NCBI GenBank assembly: GCA_023014365.1
Contig: JAEBUN010000038.1
Span: 333,481-397,480, forward strand
From: Lepiota brunneoincarnata
Lineage: Eukaryota > Basidiomycota > Agaricomycetes > Agaricales > Agaricaceae
Length of the DNA: 64,000 nucleotides
Reading direction: 5' to 3'
Positions 44,871-57,222 of this stretch are shown here, piece by piece (the stretch's first letter is position 1; each line of letters opens with the position of its first letter). A model generated the notes under the pieces. The model saw only the letters and a list, made by a program, of their open reading frames with translations. It searched no databases and was not told the DNA's origin. The translations under genes and the position numbers were made by a program.

Positions 44871-46727
44871 ATGATGATGGGTCTCTTCAGCTCGACTGCC
44901 TCCTCCTTCTCCCGTGTCGTCAAGCCGCGTAGTTCCGTCAGTGAGCCCCGCGAGGGTGAGGACAAGCCTCCGTCAGACACCGAGCCAGACGATACTTCCA
45001 TCCTGTCTGTCTCTGCCCTTTCCTCTTCCTTCACCCCCTACCTCTGACTCTGATCTGCCTCGATTTTAGGGATGAGAATGAAGGATCTATCATCAGTTCC
45101 TTAATATCCCAACTAAGGCGAGCCTACCCTACTCATATCTGCTTCCCTCTCAATGATGATCCCGACCGCAGAGTTGGAATGGATCTCTCGCGGGTAACAT
45201 TTCCGACATTCGTCCTCGAGCCGCGGAGTATGCTTGAGCGAATCACAGATTTCATGTCGCATCCAGATCTTCTCTTCGGGTACGCCCCTTTCCTTTTCCA
45301 CATGGCCTATGCCAGAGCTCGTCGTATTAGAGCAGAAAAGTGTAATGATCCGGAGGAGCGATTCGTCCGCGTCCTCCAGTATTACCTCGCGGGATGGCAT
45401 ATCAAGCCTAAGGGTGTCAAAAAACCGTCAGTGCATCCAACAGCTGATCAATCCCTTACTCCAAAAATTTATCGAAAATGATGACTATAGATACAACCCA
45501 GTGCTTGGCGAATTTTTCCGCTGTCGATACGATTACGCAGATGGGACACAAGGCTTTTACATTGCCGAGCAGGGTGAGCGCATCGTTTGTCATGCATGCA
45601 CCACCATGCTCAACTATATCCATCCAGTCTCTCATCATCCTCCCATTTCCGCCTTTTTCTACGTTTCCCCTGGAAATCGTGTTAGTATCCTTGGTGAACT
45701 GCGGCCCAAATCGAAATTCCTCGGCAACAGCGTGTCCACGACGATGGAAGGCGAGAATCGGGTATCACTACTCGGAAGACCGGAAGATGGCGGTAAGTGC
45801 TGTTGCACCTCACACTAACTCTTTCACAATGACGCCGACGCAGAATACACCATTACTATGCCGAATATGTATGCCCGTGGAATTCTCTTCGGAAAGATGG
45901 TCCTTGAGTTGGGAGATACCTGCATGGCCAAGAACGAAAAGCACAGCTTGTATTGTGACCTTGATTTCAAGACCAAGGTACGCTCTGTCCGATTTTGCCC
46001 ATGTCTTCCAATCGGCTCACTAAACTCGCACACCTGCGCTCTTGGTGCTACCTCACACCTGAAAACAGGGTTTCTTTTCGGGCACATACAATGCGCTCAT
46101 TGGGCGCGTGCGCCACAACAACTGTGAGATCGGGGAAGTGACAGGGAGATGGAGTCACGTCATGGAAATCAAGAATACAAAGGTGCATCCTCCCCTTCTG
46201 ATTTTGCTCGAGTGAAGTAGCCACAGCATCTTCTATTAGTCCGGTCAAAAACGCGTGTTGTTCGATGCCGTGAAGGATGGACAGAAAGTATGTCCGAAAT
46301 GGGTTCCCCCAGAGGAAGAGCAGGAGCCGAATGAGTCCAGGAGGTCAGTCTTCCCTTCATTTTTCTATTCGAAGACAAGCAGCGGACTTGTTTACCCTAG
46401 GCTATGGCTCAATTTGACCCAGGCAATCATTGCAAAAGACATGGAAAAGGCTACTGAGGCCAAGTCGGCCGTGGAAGATGCGCAGCGGGAACAGCGCAGG
46501 AGGATGGAAGAGAGGAATCAGAAGCATGTCCAGAGATTCTTCGAGCTTCGCGGTGGGCGATGGATCCCAAAGATCGAGTGCGTCTACTTGTCCCTGTCTC
46601 GTTTCCTGCCATCTAAATTTTTACTTTTTCTCAAAGGCTCCCTGCTGATCCAGAACTGGCAGCTAGGACGATCAAAGACTGGCTTTTCCCTTCGAATCAC
46701 TCTAGCACTATTGCTACTATTACCTAA
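44871..46727 (+). CDS. Oxysterol-binding protein (Osh4/Kes1-type short OSBP)
   Basis: Exons include 44871-45004, 45070-45117, 45172-45279, 45331-45426, 45491-45573, 45628-45792, 45844-45977 and 46069 onward, to the stop at 46725-46727. The product, about 430 aa, lacks a PH domain and begins MMMGLFSS. The OSBP signature EQVSHHPPISAF is formed across the intron after 45573. Other family blocks are RVTFPTFVLEPRSMLER, PYNPVLGEFFRC and MYARGILFGKMVLELG. Such proteins exchange sterol for PI4P between membranes and affect Golgi traffic. The intron at 45118-45171 is GC-AG. It follows DBP3 by 232 bp on the same strand and converges on the next gene. Confidence 0.88.
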
Positions 46728-47193
46728 TTGCCCCTCTGCTGGGAGCACCCTGCTTACGGTTGTTTTTTACATCCCAGTTCCTCCCTTTCTACTCACATGT
46801 TCTGATTTCTCTTGGTGTAGATCCACATATTACTCTGCAATCTATTCCCAAGTGTACAATGCAATTAAGGGCCATGATATGAGAGGGGTATATATGTACA
46901 AAGCTAAAGCGGTGACCAGAAAATAGTTCCTAATACGAGACGAGGCGAAATATGTGAGAACATATACAAAACGGGCTTATATAGAGAGAAAAGCTGAATG
47001 TGAGATTGAGTATATGTCAAAGGTGGGAGAGGTTGAGGTATTACGGGTAACATTAACCCATGATATGTTCATATGTTCCACGAGAAGAATGGATTCGTGT
47101 CATGAGGAGAAAGACCTGAGAAACAACATTAGGTTCAATGTAAATAATTTCTGCTTTTTTTGGGTGGGGCCAACATCATGACCAGGATACCAT

Positions 47194-50100
47194 TTACTCG
47201 TACCAACCGTCTTCACGCAGGGTCGGTGCATTTGAGACGGTACTTGGCGTTGGCGAAGCCGGAGCCGGTCGGTAAACTGAACGACGCACAGCTTTGGGAG
47301 TTCCTTGCACAATATTCGAAGGATATCGTCCTGTTGGTGCCTGGATGTGGGTAGAGGTCTGCCCGAGGGATACTCCGCCTGGCGGCGCATGCATCGAATC
47401 CCAAACGGAGGGCTGAGGCGGAGTGTCACTCCTAATGCTCGATGCAGTGTAGCTCGACATCCTCCTCGTTGGTGTCGCAGAACGGTCGTTGTAGACTGTG
47501 CTCGTACGCGAATCAGGTCGGGGAGGGGGGTGAGAGTAACCATTAATGATGCTGCGGTAGGAGGTGACAGGTTCCGGAACCGTTTTTGATTTCTCGAGCT
47601 CAGCTTGCAAGCTCCTGACCTTATTCTCGAGTGCCGAGATGCTTTCGCGCATCTTAGCTTCGCGCTCCTATCACAACGGTGAGCATCATCAACTCATAGT
47701 CTGGGCATACTACAAACCTTGGCCGCACGGTCCTCAGCCTCACCCTCCTCGAGCTGCAGTTTAGCAAGTGCGTAATCTGCGTCCAACTGCGAGCGATTCT
47801 GCTCTATTTGGTCCAGCTCGGTCCGAACTGCCTCGAGTTGACCCTGGGCCTCCTTTGCAAGACGTTCCCAGTCTGACGCTCTCTGCTGAGCTTGAGTAAG
47901 ATTCTGCCGGGTGGTAGCGACGTTTCTCTCGCTTGCTATGAACTTGTTGTCGAGGTCCTTGAACCGTTTCTGCAAATTGTGATAATCCGTCTCCAAAACC
48001 TTGCTCTGTTCGCGATGACGACGAAGCTCTTGCAACTCATCACTGTCGGCTTGACCAAGAAGATTTGATAAGAGGTGGATTCTCTCAGACGTTTGCCGAA
48101 GGGTGTCCCAGTGGCTTTGTTGTGACTGAAGTTCCTGGTGTTGCTGTTGCAGAGCTTCAAGACTGTGTGTGATGGTTTCTTTCTCGCGATTGACAGCTTG
48201 CATTTGCATCTCCAGTGAATTAACCTTTGAAACAATTCATCAGCAGCGACCCTTTTGACACACGAGTTCACTATTCACCTTAGACTCTAAACTTCCCTTA
48301 GAATTCGCGAGCTCCTGGTTGACTTTCTCGAGCTCGGTCATACGATCCGTACTGGCTTGAGAAGTAACATCAGCCGCCTGTAACCGCGTCAATGCCTTCG
48401 ATAATGCCTCCTCAAGCTCAGCATTCCTGGTCCTAAGTGCGGTAGTTTCGGAAGTTTTCGTGGTAGATGCGATCTGGAGTTCCTGGACTTGTACGCGCAA
48501 GCGCTCACGCTCGGCCTCGACCTCAGCGAGCTTCTCGCTCAAAAGATCCTTTTCAACGCGGACTTGCCCATGAGCGGCACGAGCTTTGGTGAGCTGAACT
48601 TGGATTTCAGTGTTGGCCTTGCGAAAATCCTCGGTCTCCCGATTGGCTAAGTTACGAGAGTCGATAAGCTCAGTCAAGGCAGCTTGAAGAGCAGTGGTAG
48701 CAGTATTAATAGTCTCAGGTAGTGTTTGAACCTTGTTCAAGACATCCTTCTGGAGCTTGAGGACTTCCTCGCTATGAGCAGCAATGGAGTTTTGGCCCTC
48801 CTCTAGGCGCTCGACAGAGTTCTTGACGTAAAGAATATCCTCGGCCGGCTCCTTCATCGCGATAATGCTTTCCAATTTGGTAACAATACCCCTTTGGGTG
48901 GCCGCAGTATCTTCACAACTACCCTCAAACATAGCCTGCAATTGCTGGACGACCTCCACGATCTGTTTCATAATGGTACCGTGCTCCTCCTGTTGCCCCC
49001 TGAGACCTCCTTGGGCTTCGAATAAAGCCTCGAGTTGGCCAGACACCATATGTGAAGGCTGGAGTAATTGAGAAATAGACTCGTTAACTTTGGTTGCGAT
49101 CGTCTCCACATTGAACACTTTATCCCGTACAGCCAAGCGGGAATCAAGCCGCTCAACCACAAGGTCCGCTACTTGTTCCTTAATCTCGAATGCATCAATG
49201 GGGGCGATCGCGCGTCGGACCTCACTAATCAGTTGCAGGGTAATCGCGTCCGTGTCAATGGCGGGTCCCTGCATAGGTGGAAGAAGCGGCAGCAAGCTGT
49301 CGACAATGAGACCCGCGGTCTCTCTCTTATCTGAGGCGAGGTCAATTAGCTGGGTGATGTGTGGCTTGACTGATTGCGTAAGCTGAGACGTTAAAAGGTC
49401 GTAATCCAAAGGCTCCGAGCGAAGGGAAGCGAGTAGAGGGGTAAGGACCGCAACAAGCCTGTCGATGAGGGCGTCGCGTTCGCGAGTAGAGGCTGCATGG
49501 TCGATAACCTTTTGACGGGCAGAGAGATCCGGAATTGTTTCGTGGATGACACCAATGATCCTATCTCCAACATCCTTGACAACCGCCGTAACATCCTGTC
49601 CGCGGAGATCCTCCCCCCCACTACCAACGGCCACATCCCGCAATTCACGCTTGACTAATGCCAACAGCTCCTTCTGACCTTCTTTCACAACATCCCGGAT
49701 TAACTGGAAGTCCATCTCGCCACGAGCATCCATTTGGCTATCCTCCAAACTCCGAGTGGCTGACTCCTGCAACTGAGTGCGGAACAACGAAATGACATCG
49801 ATAATCTGGGCTTCAGTCGAAGGATCAAGGGCTTGTCCACCCTTGGGGGAATTCTGAGAAAATTCCTGATGTAGCTCAGCAAACTTGGTATCAAGTATCC
49901 TTCCGATTACGTGCTCAACATGGTGCAGCTCCATCCGGCTCGTGAGATCCATAGGTGGGACTGACACCTGGGAGGCAGAGTCAAGGTCATCATGAAGATT
50001 ATCGGGCAAGGACGAGCGACGGCGTGCATGACGACTGGCACCAAACACATCATCGTCGGAGATAGACCCAGTTTTTTCTTTCGAGCTCGTAGTCAAATGT

Positions 50101-53064
50101 CTTTGTGATCGTTTATGGGAGATTTGCGGTACGTCGTTGTCGTCCATTGAAGGCCTACGGAGGTGGTCATGGATCTCGCGAGAACTCAACCGCGAACGAA
50201 CAGTGCGCCGAGTGCGTTCATCTCCATTGGCCAATGCCTTGAACAATCCAGCTGGAACTGTATTGTTCGATACAGGCTGTTTAAAGTCCAAAGGGATAGG
50301 GGCATGCTTCTTCGAACTCGAGGGAACGTTGCATTCCTCAGCAGCTTCTTCAACATTCTCAGCCTTGGCGGTGCTATCGTCCTGTAGCGTGATCTCTTCT
50401 GGTGTGACGGCCCGCTGCCCTGAATCTTCAGGTTCTCTGGGAATAACTGGTGGCTGGGCAACAGCGGAGAAGCCAGCAAAAGTGAAGGGTTCCGCAGAAG
50501 GATTAAGATGGTGAGATCCAGAATATGACGTAGAACGCCTGATACCACGGGGAGAATCAACATCACGAGGGAACTTGAACGATGCCATACTATCTCCTTC
50601 TTCCATTGATGCAGTAGAGCCCCGTCGTTGTCTCTTTTCCCGACCTTGTAGAACAAACGGTGAGCCCTCGTCCCTGATCGGAGGTGGGGGCAGAGATTTG
50701 GGGAAATCAGGTAGGGGTACCGGCATCTGCGGGACCCCGGGTGGCGGGCGGAAAGTAAATCCAGAGGGCTTAAACTCTGGAGCCGAGACGTTGAGTGGTT
50801 TGCCACCAAACGAGGGTAGATGTGAGTGCGTTGAAACAGAAGCATTGGGCGGCGTTGCGGCAGGTATGGGCGAAGAGGATGCGAGGGGTGCGCCAAAAAA
50901 GAATGGTTTTGCAAATGGATTAAGATCTCGTTTCCCGAGCGAGAGCTGGTGGTGGTGTTGGGGCTCGGGATAGACAAATTTGTCCGAGGGAGTCCGAGAA
51001 TGTGCCTGTGCTGGATCATGCACAGAATATTCAGCAGACGCACCGCGTGAATGAGCCAAAACCTGTGATGACCTGGCGGGTGAAAAATAATTTGGCTCGA
51101 CCGCAAGGTATTGCTCCTGGTGGCTTAACATAAGATTTTCTTCACTCGGATTGGAGATGACGTCGTCCTCTCGTCTAAGGGAGGGGATGATCGTGTTGTT
51201 GTCCGGAGGGCGAGGGAAGTTAGGGATCCTTCTTGGTTTATCAAGGCTTAATTTTGCAGCGCGGCGGCGAAGCCGGCGTTGGATACGTTCGCGACGGGCC
51301 CTCTCTTCGTCAGATGGATTGGACCACTCGCCAATACTCTAGAAATACATAGTCAGAGAGTGAGATCTACTAACGTCACAGCGCCTCGCTCACCTCCTCA
51401 TCGTCAGAAGTATCGGTGCCTGTCCACTCTCCAACCTCATCGACGTCATCCGCCGCAACACGGCTAGTCTCATGCAAGGCATCACTCAATAGCTCTGGAA
51501 CGAGATCACCAGCTCCGAACGAGCCCAGAGAGAGGTGCGCCGAAATCTTGGATGTATGTCTTGAATGATGCCTGCTCTGGATGGGCGAGGTCTTGTGGCT
51601 ATAACTGTGATGCGTCCTCTGGTCCCCTTCATCCAGGTCCATATCTTGCGTAACGTCCGTATCGGAGTCGTCCCTCTTGTTGTCCTGGTAGTCCTCTTCG
51701 TCCTCTTCGTCCTCTTCCGGAATGTCGAGACCGAACCCCCGAATGAAGTCTGGGCGACCGTCTGGTGGCTGGACAGCAGATAAAGGTGGAGGGAGAGTTG
51801 GGATGCCCAAACTTGGTCCAGTTTGGATAGATGGCACTTTCTCCAAAAGGAACGGGGAACTGGTCTGAGGTTGATCGTTACCCAAGACTGCATCGTGACC
51901 AAACGGATTCGTCGAAGCCGACACCGACTCTTCGTACGGGGAAAAAATGTAGGATGGGGGCTGTGCCAATGACATGGTATGTGCGTGTCTGGGAGGCACA
52001 AAACTTTGTGTCGATTGGTGAGGAGAGGGTGAGAATCTGAAGGGTGGTTGGGGTGATGCAGACAGAGAATTGAAGGCGGAGCTCTCTCGGGATTGCTGCA
52101 ACTGATTGAGTTTGTACAACAGAATATTGGGGTCTGCAGGACTGGAGACCTGTGCAGGAGTCTATCATCGAATGACGTACACGCGCTGAAGGAGTATAAT
52201 TACCGAGGCTGCTCGAGCGTGAGGCGCGTAGATATGGGGGACGTTACTTCCTGAACCACGCTCTACACCCAACTTCTCCAGTTTTTCTTCCATGACTTGC
52301 CGTTTCATTTGATCCCAAGCCAACTGTTCGCGAAATCGAATAAATCCTAGGTCAGGACCAGTAGGAGAACGACAGACCTTTCCAGGTAAGAATACATCGA
52401 CAACCTCGGGCATCATACGCCTCCATTCGTCTGGGGGATAAAACTCGCGTGTAGTGAGCTCAACAGGTTGAACCTTTTGCTCCGCCTCATGGGGCCATAT
52501 TTTGAAGGGTGTTCTCGCCCATGCCGGCCGCATTGGCGGCCCATCGCCCCCGCCCGGTATTGTCTCTGTTGGGAGATTAACGGTAATTTTCTTTGCCTTG
52601 GGTGGCAAAGCAGGGCTAATAGAAGCACCCGGTGGAATAGGGCTTAGCTTGCGCGCAGGGCCACCCAAAATTGCTTTTGGCGGACCACCAATACTAGGTT
52701 GTCTGCGACTCCGATGTGGAAAAGGTTGTAGCTGGTTGGGTCCCAACATGAGGGAGGGTCGGGAGAAATGACCGCCAACAGGGGTCATGGGAAAACCGCT
52801 GGGGTGGTGAATACCTGCGGTGGCCAGTTGGGCGACACTTGCTTGGCCCTGGTGATGCATTGGTCTATTCGGAGCAAGAGGGGGCGGGGGGTTGAAGAAA
52901 GGCTGCATGGGTGTCTGCATCGCGTTGGGAAGGGGAAAGGGGGGATGAAAACTTTGCTGTAACGCGGTTGGGAGAGCTGGGGAGAACATGCCCCCGACTG
53001 GTTGCTGCGCATTGAGCGAAATGGGTATGTTGAGACGCGGCGGTGGTTCGCGAGGGTGTGCCAT
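47194..53064 (-). CDS. Large coiled-coil protein of unknown function (1,889 aa)
   Basis: Five exons (52204-53064, 51394-52161, 48279-51338, 47718-48224, 47194-47667) with 42-55-bp GT-AG introns join exactly in frame. The N-terminal third is Pro-rich and disordered (MAHPREPPPRLNIPISLN). It includes a compact conserved-looking block (FYPPDEWRRMMPEVVDVFLP to QLAWDQMKRQVMEEKLEKLG, residues about 215-275) and acidic patches (DIPEEDEEDEEDYQD). A basic stretch ERARRERIQRRLRRRAAK follows, then a long region of helices. Strong heptad coiled coils occupy roughly residues 1330-1760. The C-terminus is Ser/Thr/Pro-rich. No enzyme motif is seen. It resembles a cytoskeletal or polarity scaffold, which is inference from architecture only. 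Confidence 0.85.
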
Positions 53065-53580
53065 TGCTAGAATATTACGAATAGGGTGCTATAGTCTGGC
53101 GTTGCTGAGGGCAAGAGGAAGAGTGCACACCCAGTCGTAAGGGCTTTCCTCAGAAAGGATATTATTGTGAGGCCCGATGGGAGGGTTATTCGCAAAGGAG
53201 ACAGACGCTGGTGTCTGCAGTGACCGGAGAGAGGAAGAGCCTCAGTAGGCGTTGGCCACGGTGAAGGGAGAAGTAGGGACCCCTCGGTAGAAATTGCCAC
53301 GTGCTCAAGAAAATGATGGACCCTTTTTCAAAGTTCTCACCATCTTGGAAGTAAGTTATCTGGTTCGGAGAGACCCAATGTTATAACCATCCGTTTACTT
53401 GTAATTAAGGGTTTTATTCAGAGTCAAGTACTGACTTGGTTCAAGAAGAATCGGAAACCCAGTGTAAATACCATTGGGTTTCTGTGTGTGACTCCACGCG
53501 TTTAACAAGTCACACCAATATACGTCACGTTTTTCGTAAAGGATCATCTGTGTGTCGTTCCATCCTTTCCCTTCCGGATC
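53065..53580. promoter_or_regulatory. Divergent promoter region, coiled-coil gene and BCAT
   Basis: The 516 bp between divergent starts must drive both genes. No clear TATA is seen. A TGACT motif of the Gcn4 core type (GAGTCA at 53421-53426) lies 155 bp upstream of the aminotransferase start. This would fit amino-acid-responsive control of BCAT, but one short motif is weak evidence. Confidence 0.3.
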
Positions 53581-55354
53581 ATGTCTCTTGGGCTCTATCG
53601 TTTCCTCCGCTCGTCCCCAGGAACATCATCTGCGTCCCGGAGCACACTTTTCAGGTCGTCTTTGGGAGCATGTTCCCTTCGTTCCAAGAGCTCATTGCTC
53701 GACATATCCGTCGAGAGCGACCATGCAGGATTAACGGGCATTGATGTACGTTTAACACACCAAGCCAGCACAAAATTCTAATCCTTTCACACCCAAGCCT
53801 TCACGGCTTGAAATCGTTCGGAACGAAAACCCGAAGACACCGCCGCCTCCCTCTACCCTCATATTTGGCCACACCTTTGTTAGCTGTCTTCTTCTCTGGT
53901 GCTCGTAAAATCCCCTCAAACGTCCCTCACAGACAGATCATATGCTAACAATCCCATGGGCCGCGACAGATGGCTGGGGTACGCCACGCATCCAACCTTG
54001 TAAGTGCCCCTGTCATTCTCTCAGGTCGCCTATATTTTCGGGATCTTGATCTGTAAACTGTCCAATTGCAGATGGTCCTCTATCATTAGATCCTAGCTCA
54101 ACTGTACTGCACTATGGCCAGACTGTCTTTGAAGGCATGAAGGCATATCGACAGGAATGTGGCAAGGTTACCCTGTTCAGACCCGACATGAATATGAAGC
54201 GGATGAATACCAGCGCTTACCGTATCGCACTTCCTGTAGGTGTTCACGTTCCGTAGGCTTTATAGATGGACCCACTCCCTCTCAGACTTTCAATGGAAAC
54301 GCCCTCTTGGAGTTGATCAAGCAATTGGTCCGGCTCGATAAACACTGGATACCCACTGCACAGGGACATAGCCTCTACGTCCGACCCCACTATGAGTAAG
54401 TTTTGTGTTTTGTGTCTCCACTACATATTTATCACCCCCCGCAGTTGGAACACAAAAGGCTATCGGAGTTGGCCCGCCCAACGAAGCCCTTCTTTTCGTG
54501 ATATGCAGCCCTGTGGGACCTTATTACCCCAAGGGTTTCAAGCCTGTGTCACTACACGGCACATTCGAGTACGTTCGTGCCTCTCCCGGCGGTGAGTCCA
54601 AGTTGTGTCCACTCTCGGCATGATACCCATACCGTGGTAGGTACTGGTGCATTCAAACTCGGAGTTAACTACGCTCCTGGCGTACTCCCCCAAAAAGCCG
54701 CTGCTACGCTCGGTTACGCACAAAACCTGTGGCTTCATGGTCCGGAGCACTACCTGACCGAGGTGAATCCATTTATTTTGTTTTTCAATCTCATCTTCTA
54801 AGATCCGTGCCAGGTCGGAACTATGAACCTGTTCGTCGTCTTCAAGGGCGAAGATGGAAGTAAGCTGGCGCGCTTAATGATCACTTAATATACTGATAAA
54901 TCCCATTGATCCAGCCTACGAACTTGTGACCCCTCCACTTGATGGCATGATCTTACCTGGCGTGACTCGCGATTCTGTGCTTTCGCTTGCCCGTCGCCAC
55001 GCTTCAGGCACCCAGCGGTTAGACCTTCCCGAGAAATTTGTCGTGTCAGAAAGACCGGTATCCATGAAGGAAATACAGGCGGCAGCCAAGAAAGGATCGC
55101 TTGTAGAACTCTTTGGAGCAGGTATGAATAGCTTGACATTCCAACGTAATGTATCTTTCCAGCTCAATTTTACTACCTGCTTAGGCACGGCCGCTGTAAT
55201 TAGCCCTGTAGACAAGATCGGATATCTCGGTGAAGACGTTATTGTTCCAACCGAGAAAGACGGCATGGGACCTGTGTCCAGACCCATCTGGAAGGAGTTA
55301 GTCGGAAGGCAGACTGGTGCTATTCCTAGCGAGTGGAGTGTCGTTGTGGATTGA
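53581..55354 (+). CDS. Branched-chain amino acid aminotransferase, mitochondrial type
   Basis: A presequence [20 protein letters not shown] predicts mitochondrial import; exon 1 is 53581-53745. The core follows with [28 protein letters not shown], the PLP lysine in [15 protein letters not shown], and C-terminal blocks [12 protein letters not shown] and WSVVVD. This class IV PLP enzyme makes or degrades Leu, Ile and Val. One defect is visible. The exon ending near 54394 reads YVRPH where YVRPTMIG is expected, because CGACCCCACTATGA has one C too many for the next exon's frame. This is either a frameshift mutation or a sequence error. All other junctions fit. Confidence 0.85.
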
Positions 55355-57222
55355 GCGATCTGATTGGTTATTCTTTGACGCCTTTGGCTTACTGACATCT
55401 GAACTGTACTGTCATCAACATGACGAGTTGACTAGTAAGAACTCATAGACTTGCAGCTCTCCTCCTCCCGGCTACGACTTTTATCCAATGCCACAAAGAT
55501 AGTGTGCTAGCGTGTCCATGTCCCGATCTCGACGCCGGCACCACCACACTAACAGGCCAAGATTTGTGTTGCAACAGTATCCAGAGCCCATAAATTTCCC
55601 CGACATCGAACATGCACGACAAGTTTCGTGCCGAAACCTTCTTAACGCCCCCATCGCACTCAAAACCACAATCCGACTTACCTAACCGAAAAAGATACCA
55701 GATGCCCAAGGCTTGCACCAATGGAATCCACTCCACACATGCTCCTCATCTCATTTGGACTACGTTAAAGCAGACAATGATCCTCCTCCGTACACGGTTC
55801 GTCAGGAACGTACTTGGCCAGTCGTTGGTTGACCTATTATCCCCTTATCATGTCTTTGCACTCTGGCTGGTTCCTAGTTTGCTATGCTTAAAGCATTAAC
55901 TTCCCAAGTCACCAAGACAAAACTCGGCCGTTAGAAAACGGACTTGGGATGAGGGCAACTTCTTTCAACTGAGCTAAACCCCGAACTATGAGTGCCTATG
56001 CCTTCGACAAGGCACACACATAGTGCTTTCCCCCTGAGACAGGAACGTTCCATCCCACGCAACCGCCATCTGCAAGGAAGCCCCAAGCGCCAGCATCGTT
56101 TCAACCGATGGTGTCTACCAGCGTCGAAGGGTATCATTCTCCGTCGGCGCGACGGCGGTATTCAACGCTCAGTCCGTCGATCCCCGATACGGACTCGCAG
56201 AGTGCACTTTCGGAAATTTCCCCACAGGGCATCATACCATGATCCCTACAAACTCTCGCGTCACCTAGAACTTAGTCCAGACGATCTCTAGGAATGGCTT
56301 CACACGGGAACACGTCCCGCCACCGTCCACATTTTCAAGACAGTTCACAGACGCCACTCAGGGACTCCGATGACCTGCTTTGGCGGAGTCGTTGATCATT
56401 GTTGCCACGGCACTAGTAATTTATTGCACCCACCCTTACCGAGGGGAATCAAAGTTTTCTCCTGGCCTTGTTATGTCCGTAGCGCCGAGAAGTTCTCCTG
56501 ACCCTCACCTCCAAGCGACCTGGATCATTAAATGCGTTTTCGCACTCGGGACGCTGACGGTCAACCTATGTGTCAATCAAGATGAGGCCTTGTATGAACA
56601 TGGTAACCGTGCTGAGTCTCCTGTATCACGTTGAGTAATCCCGTCATTTTATGTATGTGAAATCCCGGTCTAAGTGGCGAAACTCTTTGAATCAACGAAC
56701 CTGGCTCTCTCTGGTGATGCATACTCCCTGTCCCTTACGAAACCCGGCACTGACATTTGAACCATTCAGGTCTCGCGAAACAATTTAAAGTATATCGCCC
56801 AGAACAAGATATCAGAACTCGCAGGGCAGGCAATTTACCAACGTCCTTCCAATGAACCAACGTTGGCGTCGTTTCTATGATAAGTGACAGCGCAAATGCC
56901 ATTCGCCTGGTAACGTCGTGCTGAGGAACAAGTCTTTTACGCTTCTCTTCTCCGAGTATTCTTCTCTGACTAGTGCTGAATGTGCAGCATCATTGACCGC
57001 ATAATCTTGTTGGACTTCCTTCCAGTCCGTCGAACCCTCAGCCACCCCATAATAGCCCTCGGTTGCCTTTCTTCATAGTGCTTGTCCTCCCTGATCCAGG
57101 GTCATCTCACCGTCCAGAAATCAGAGCATCGGTAAATCTCTATTGGCTGTTGGACGAGATGAAAGGAAAGTCTCTCTGTCGTCCTTAAAAGCAGGGAGGG
57201 GGTCTCTGAAGTGAACAGAAGT
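55355..57222. other. Intergenic region, no gene recognised
   Basis: About 1.9 kb with only short ORFs. A tRNA-like fragment on the minus strand near 55920-55985 was considered and rejected. A pyrimidine-rich stretch and a possible TATA-less promoter precede the P450 start. Confidence 0.45.

Noticed and set aside
55920..55985. tRNA-like sequence on the minus strand (GGGGTTTAGCTCAGTTGAAAG)
   Set aside because: The D-arm start looks right, but no matching D-stem, anticodon stem or T-arm could be folded. At best it is a decayed fragment.
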